In this document: piece after piece, positions 60,258 through 64,000 of the stretch
Layout: each line of letters opens with the position of its first letter
Position numbering within the stretch: position 1 is the first letter of the stretch
Assembly (NCBI RefSeq): GCF_032854445.1
Contig: NC_088305.1
Location: 3,045,001-3,109,000, forward strand
Length of the DNA: 64,000 nucleotides
DNA from: Liolophura sinensis
Lineage: Eukaryota > Mollusca > Polyplacophora > Chitonida > Chitonidae
Direction of reading: 5' to 3'
Translations under genes and position numbers: made by a program
The notes under the pieces: model-generated
What the model was told of the DNA's origin: nothing
What the model saw: the letters and a program-made list of their open reading frames with translations, nothing else
Databases searched by the model: none

Positions 60258-60395
60258 TGTGGGAAAGTCAGCCAGCAACCTGACGATGGTCGTGCGTTTC
60301 CCCAGGTGTCTGTCTAGTTTTCTCCCACCATAATGCTGGACACCGTTGTGTAAGTGAATTATTCTTGTGTATAGCGGCGTTAAACACCAATCAAA
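60258..60395 (+). repeat. SINE family A 3' half
   Basis: GGGAAAGTCAGCCAGCAACC, GATGGTCGTGCGTTTCCCC, CTCCCACCATAATGCTGG, GTAAGTGAATTATTCTTG and TTAAACACCAATCAAA are present. The poly-AAAT tail is lost. Confidence 0.82.
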
Positions 60396-60431
60396 GTCAT
60401 AATGAAATTAATTTTGTAGTTACATGTACCA

Positions 60432-60692
60432 TTGAGTGAGTGAGTGAGTGAGTGAGTGCTTGGGGTTTAACGTCGTACTCAACAATTTTTCAGTCATATG
60501 ACGACGAAGGAATCTTTAGGGTGCATGTATGTGTAATGTGCCTCCTTGTAGCAGGGCGGATTTCCATCGCTGTTTTTTATTTAGTGCTGCCTCACTGAGA
60601 CGACTTACCGAAGGCAAGCAAGCTGCCCCGCCCGAGCCATTATACTGATACGGGTCAACCAGTCGTTGCACTATCCCCTTCATGCTGTGTAC
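60432..60692 (-). repeat. SINE family B, 5'-truncated copy, minus strand
   Basis: The plus strand starts (GAGT)n, then GCTTGGGGTTTAACGTCGTA, TTTTTCAGTCATATGACGAC, GGAATCTTTAGGGTGCATG, GAGACGACTTACCGAAGGCA and TCGTTGCACTATCCCCTTC. The tRNA-like head is absent. Confidence 0.9.
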
Positions 60693-61212
60693 CATTGATG
60701 TCAGGGACGTAATAACATCAGCCCCCTCCCGGTGTAGGGGAGGGGGGGGGGGGGGCTCCCTTATCCATAGCTGGGTACATATACACATCCATGTAGCTGT
60801 AAGCCATTATCCTGGACAGGGAATGTCCATCCCTATGTGGCAATAAATCAGGATAATGTTTATATGATTACTTGGAATAAAAGGGACATCTTCAGCTGTG
60901 GTTACTTGTATATTATATGTGAGTACTTACCGCCCAGAAAAACCCACAGACAGGCTCACATTTTGGCATTATCTCCTCCTCCTGACATCTGTAGGTTCAA
61001 ACCTCACCTTGGACAGGTTATTTTTAGACTTTCTCCTGATCTCACTGTTGTGTAGACTTAAGTGGTGACAGTAAGCGCTTGGCGACCTTTGCATGACCGT
61101 TTGTTCAGGCCTGGAAAACCTTGATAAAGTCTGGAATTTGAGATCTTTAAAATGTATAAACCCTGGCGGGGGGGAATTCTTATATGTGTGGTATGGTGTT
61201 AAAGAACTGTAA
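60693..61212. other. No recognisable gene
   Basis: A G-run lies at 60738-60755. The rest is unassigned. Confidence 0.45.
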
Positions 61213-61825
61213 AATAAATCCTACCTGAGTTTATAGTTGTGTGTGTGTCTGCGACAAGTTCATCTATAACTTGCCAAATGTTGGTGGTTTACATGGTGAC
61301 TTGATGGTTTTCTCCACTCACAAAACGGTATGACATTATAATACAACAGTGTTGTAATCCTACCCTGTAGTTGTGTGTGGGTGTATCTGTGTGTCACACA
61401 TGGAAAAGTTCATCCATAACTTGCCAAATGTTGGTGGTTTACATGGTGACCTGATGGTTTCCTCCACTCACAAAACTGTATGACATTATAATACAACAGT
61501 GTTGTAATCCCACCCTGTAGTTGTGTGTGGGTGTATCTGTGTGTCACACATGGAAAAGTTCATCCATAACTTGCCAAATGTCGGTGGTTTACATGGTGAC
61601 CTGATGGTTTCCTCCACTCACAAAACGGAATGACATTATAATACAACAGTGTCGTAAAACTAACCAGTACAGTTGTGTGTGTATCTGTGAGTCACACGTG
61701 GAAAAGTTCATCCATATCTTGCCAAATGTCGGTGGTTTACCTGGTGACCTGACGATTTCGTCCACCCATAAAACGGTATGACATTAAGCAACAGTGTCGT
61801 AAATCCAAACTGAGCGTCAGTTGTG
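61213..61825. repeat. 150-bp tandem repeat, about four copies, next to the MRL exon
   Basis: Units contain AGTTGTGTGTG, AAAAGTTCATCCATAACTTG, CCAAATGTTGGTGGTTTACA, TGGTTTCCTCCACTCACAAA and ATGACATTATAATACAACAG. GTGTATCTGTGTGTCACACA starts at 61381 and 61531, giving a 150-bp period. The unit resembles the family C SINE-like repeat. The final copy ends 6-13 bp before the TG-rich run leading into the exon acceptor. Confidence 0.93.
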
Positions 61826-61837
61826 TGTGTGTTTCAG

Positions 61838-61961
61838 GATGGAGGAGGAGGTGGAGTTTTACCCGTGCGCCAGCGATGTGGAGGTGGACAGTGACCATGA
61901 CGATCAGGATGCAGAGAAGCAGCTGGGAGACTGGCTGGGCCAGTTAGAAACTCTCAAGATG
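61838..61961 (+). CDS. First coding exon of a MIG-10/RIAM/lamellipodin (MRL) family adaptor, partial
   Basis: The exon begins after a TGTGTGTTTCAG acceptor; the ATG at 61839 opens 41 codons up to ATG|GTGAGT at 61962 (phase 0). The peptide is acidic (MEEEVEF... then DSDHDDQD at 17-24), followed by an amphipathic segment LGDWLGQLETLKM at 29-41. This matches the start of vertebrate lamellipodin/RIAM as I recall it: an acidic D-rich stretch ending DQD, then [FL]G-x-WLG-x-L-x-x-L. In RIAM that helix binds talin and so helps activate integrins. Full MRL proteins continue with Ras-association and PH domains and proline-rich Ena/VASP-binding repeats, which would lie downstream of this window. With only 41 residues the call is good but not certain. 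Confidence 0.7.
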
Positions 61962-64000
61962 GTGAGTTACCTGCAACTGTACCTTTACCTGTCACATCTG
62001 CAGTCTAAACACTGTACGCGTACACCAGCAGCAGTCTCCCTTATAGTTTTGCAGTGATGTGCATAGCTGCTCTGAGCCAATCATCAGTGCACTGTTTGGT
62101 CACATGACCAGAGTACTGGTGGTAAAACAGAGCAAATTTAACCCTCGACATTGAATCTGAATTAACATTAAAAAAAAAAGCATGTTATGATTGAGTGGCT
62201 ATTAAGATGCTTGTCTTTGAAGTGAAAGGAAAGTCTTCAAGATTGTCCATTGACCACACTTCTTGGAGACTGCTCACGTACTCTAGGACTGTTTAAGTGG
62301 GCTTACATGAAGTTTATGGCCTATATTCTTGAATACATGATTATGCCCCAATCAGATATATAAATACTTACATGTACTAATTTGAACTCTTCAAACTTCT
62401 TGCACTGTGTCATGAATAGATTAAATACTGCAATGAAGCTTCAGTTTGTACATGTATATTACATGGATTTCAACATTTAGCTCTTGCTGGCTAACCTTCA
62501 CTGGTCATTCATTGGGAAGATTTGCAAAATGTAGCAGCCTGCAGATGGTCATGGGTTAATTTCCCCTGGGCTATGTACTGTACATGTACATGTACTACAA
62601 AGGTTTTAATTCTGTTTAAGAAAAGTGAATATGATAAGAGAAAACATAACTATTGCTGACAGAATTGTTTCTTGTTGAGAATTAGTGGACTGAATACAAT
62701 TATAAATTACCCTAAATAACCTAAACTTTCGCCCACAAAAGTCATTTTTACAGACAAATGAATGTCACAAAACATTATTTTTGGTGCTGAAACATACAAT
62801 TTTCTAGTAGAATATCATCACATGTTCCAAGCAAACCTCAAAACACCTTTCAAAAATCAGTAGAACTCTCAGAATCTGGAAGAATGGACAAGTGAGTCAT
62901 TAATTAAATTTATGGTCATTCAGGGTAGTTTGAAAGATGTCAAAGGCAGTTTCCTAAAGAATGAATCCAGGAAATCAAATACAAAGGTTGCATGATCAGT
63001 ATGCTCAAATCATGGGTTGGCTTGTAGAACAAAAGGAATCATATGATGTATACTTTTTAAGTGTTTCTTGTAAAGTGTGTTTCTTGTAAGTTTTGGTGAT
63101 TGTTGCTTGTCAAAGGAAAACCTCATGAAATCAGTTCCAATAGACTTGGCATTTCGATGTGGCAGCACAGATTTGTTTGATGACTAACAGTCTGCATGTA
63201 CTGAGCCATGTAACACAATTTATGTGCTACGCTTCATTGAGTTTATTGGTGCAATTAGATTATAGGTCAATGGATCTAGTACCACATTCCAGTCTCCATC
63301 AACCAGTATTGACTCAAGATTTGTGCGTTATGATCAAGGGACGGAAAGATTAATGATTGCATAGCGAAAAGATGGAAATGAATGACTGTACATGTGTATG
63401 GTCCAGAATGTATGCTCGGGTATAAGTGCTGATGTACTGTGCCTACATTGTGAACGTGCGGATTAGTGAAATATGTTTGTCAGTTGATTTTATTGAGTTT
63501 TTATTTTGCTGTCTATTAATTCTTAGGATGTATAATCTGAAAAGTCAGTTGTAAAAAATATTTTTTTGCTCCTAATTAGCAAAAAACACCCCTAATGACT
63601 CCTTGTCACACATTGATAATGAAAATAATGTTCAGTGCGACATATATTTTGTGAATCTACATGTATACCCATATAAGGGGTACCTTGGTTTTCTTCAGAA
63701 AAAAAAACAATTCAGTATCGCCTTTTCGACTAACTCAATGATAAATTCTTGCAAGCTTTAGCAAATAAACAAATGTGCACATCGATTTTTTGTAGACCAG
63801 TAGTGTATCATATGCATCATACAGAGTCGCGCCGATATAGGACAAAATTGACGGGAATAAAGATCCACAGAACTTGCTCTATCCCAACGTTGTTATTAAC
63901 TAATGCTAATGACGATAATGGCAAATCACATAGTACAGATGACTTTTTTTTGTTTTTTTTTTATTATTAAAGAAATATGAAAAAAAAAAATGTGCATGAT
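61962..64000 (+). other. Start of the intron after the MRL exon
   Basis: It begins with GTGAGTTACC. No later exon with acceptor, donor and plausible frame is evident. It contains the MITE at 62710 and a decayed SINE piece at about 62515-62580 (AGCAGCCTGCAGATGGTCATG, cut to GCAGCCTGCAGATGGTCATG). It is otherwise AT-rich. Confidence 0.55.
62708..62927. mobile_element. MITE with TA target duplication, 216 bp
   Basis: The left end is TA|CCCTAAATAACC and the right end GGTCATTCAGGG|TA. The ends are inverted repeats at 10 of 12 positions. TA duplication plus short inverted ends fit a Tc1/mariner-type or similar nonautonomous element. The interior matches the partial copy at 58808 but encodes nothing. 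Confidence 0.82.

Overview
This window is eukaryotic and most likely comes from a mollusc (probably a bivalve) or a close lophotrochozoan relative. It is gene-poor, AT-rich and full of introns and repeats. Three things point there: many copies of a tRNA-headed SINE with an AAATAAATAAATAA tail, a second SINE-like family ending in (CACT)n, and remnants of DIRS-like, LINE and hAT-like elements. There is no operon-like packing, and canonical splice sites flank the one clear protein-coding exon. Most open frames over 60 codons are chance frames or lie inside tandem repeats. The species call is an inference from repeat style.

Only two cellular genes can be supported. One is an uninterrupted rhodopsin-class GPCR frame on the minus strand (13019-14041) with an atypical ARY motif in place of DRY. 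The other is the first coding exon of a MIG-10/RIAM/lamellipodin (MRL) family actin-regulatory adaptor on the plus strand (61838-61961). Its remaining exons lie beyond the window. A CpG-richer patch at about 33420-33659, ending in a strong donor site, could be a far-upstream non-coding first exon of that gene, but this is speculative.

Mobile DNA includes a broken DIRS-like retrotransposon (6543-7610, gag-like region followed by the start of reverse transcriptase), a broken LINE endonuclease region on the minus strand (9490-10530), and a 1.87-kb hAT-like element (48541-50406). The hAT-like element has flanking direct repeats, imperfect terminal inverted repeats and an intact 238-residue zinc-finger frame but no transposase domain. 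There are also one MITE with TA target duplication and its partial relative, several fold-back elements and about 25 SINE pieces. Several SINEs have target-site duplications that can be read directly.

Tandem arrays occur at 3.1-4.8 kb (about 71 bp, alternating dimers), 12.4 kb (22 bp), 42.2 kb (54 bp, each unit centred on a small hairpin), 53.4-54.8 kb (55 bp), 56.7-58.7 kb (87 bp, with a seven-unit higher-order period of 609 bp) and 61.2-61.8 kb (150 bp, ending at the MRL exon splice acceptor). The 87-bp array gives open frames of hundreds of codons on both strands because 87 is a multiple of three; these are not taken as genes.

The most original signals are the zinc-finger-only hAT-like element with a PIP-degron-like motif, the higher-order 87-bp array, the pair of large related palindromes at 29.56-30.31 kb, and the repeat array that runs into a coding-exon acceptor.
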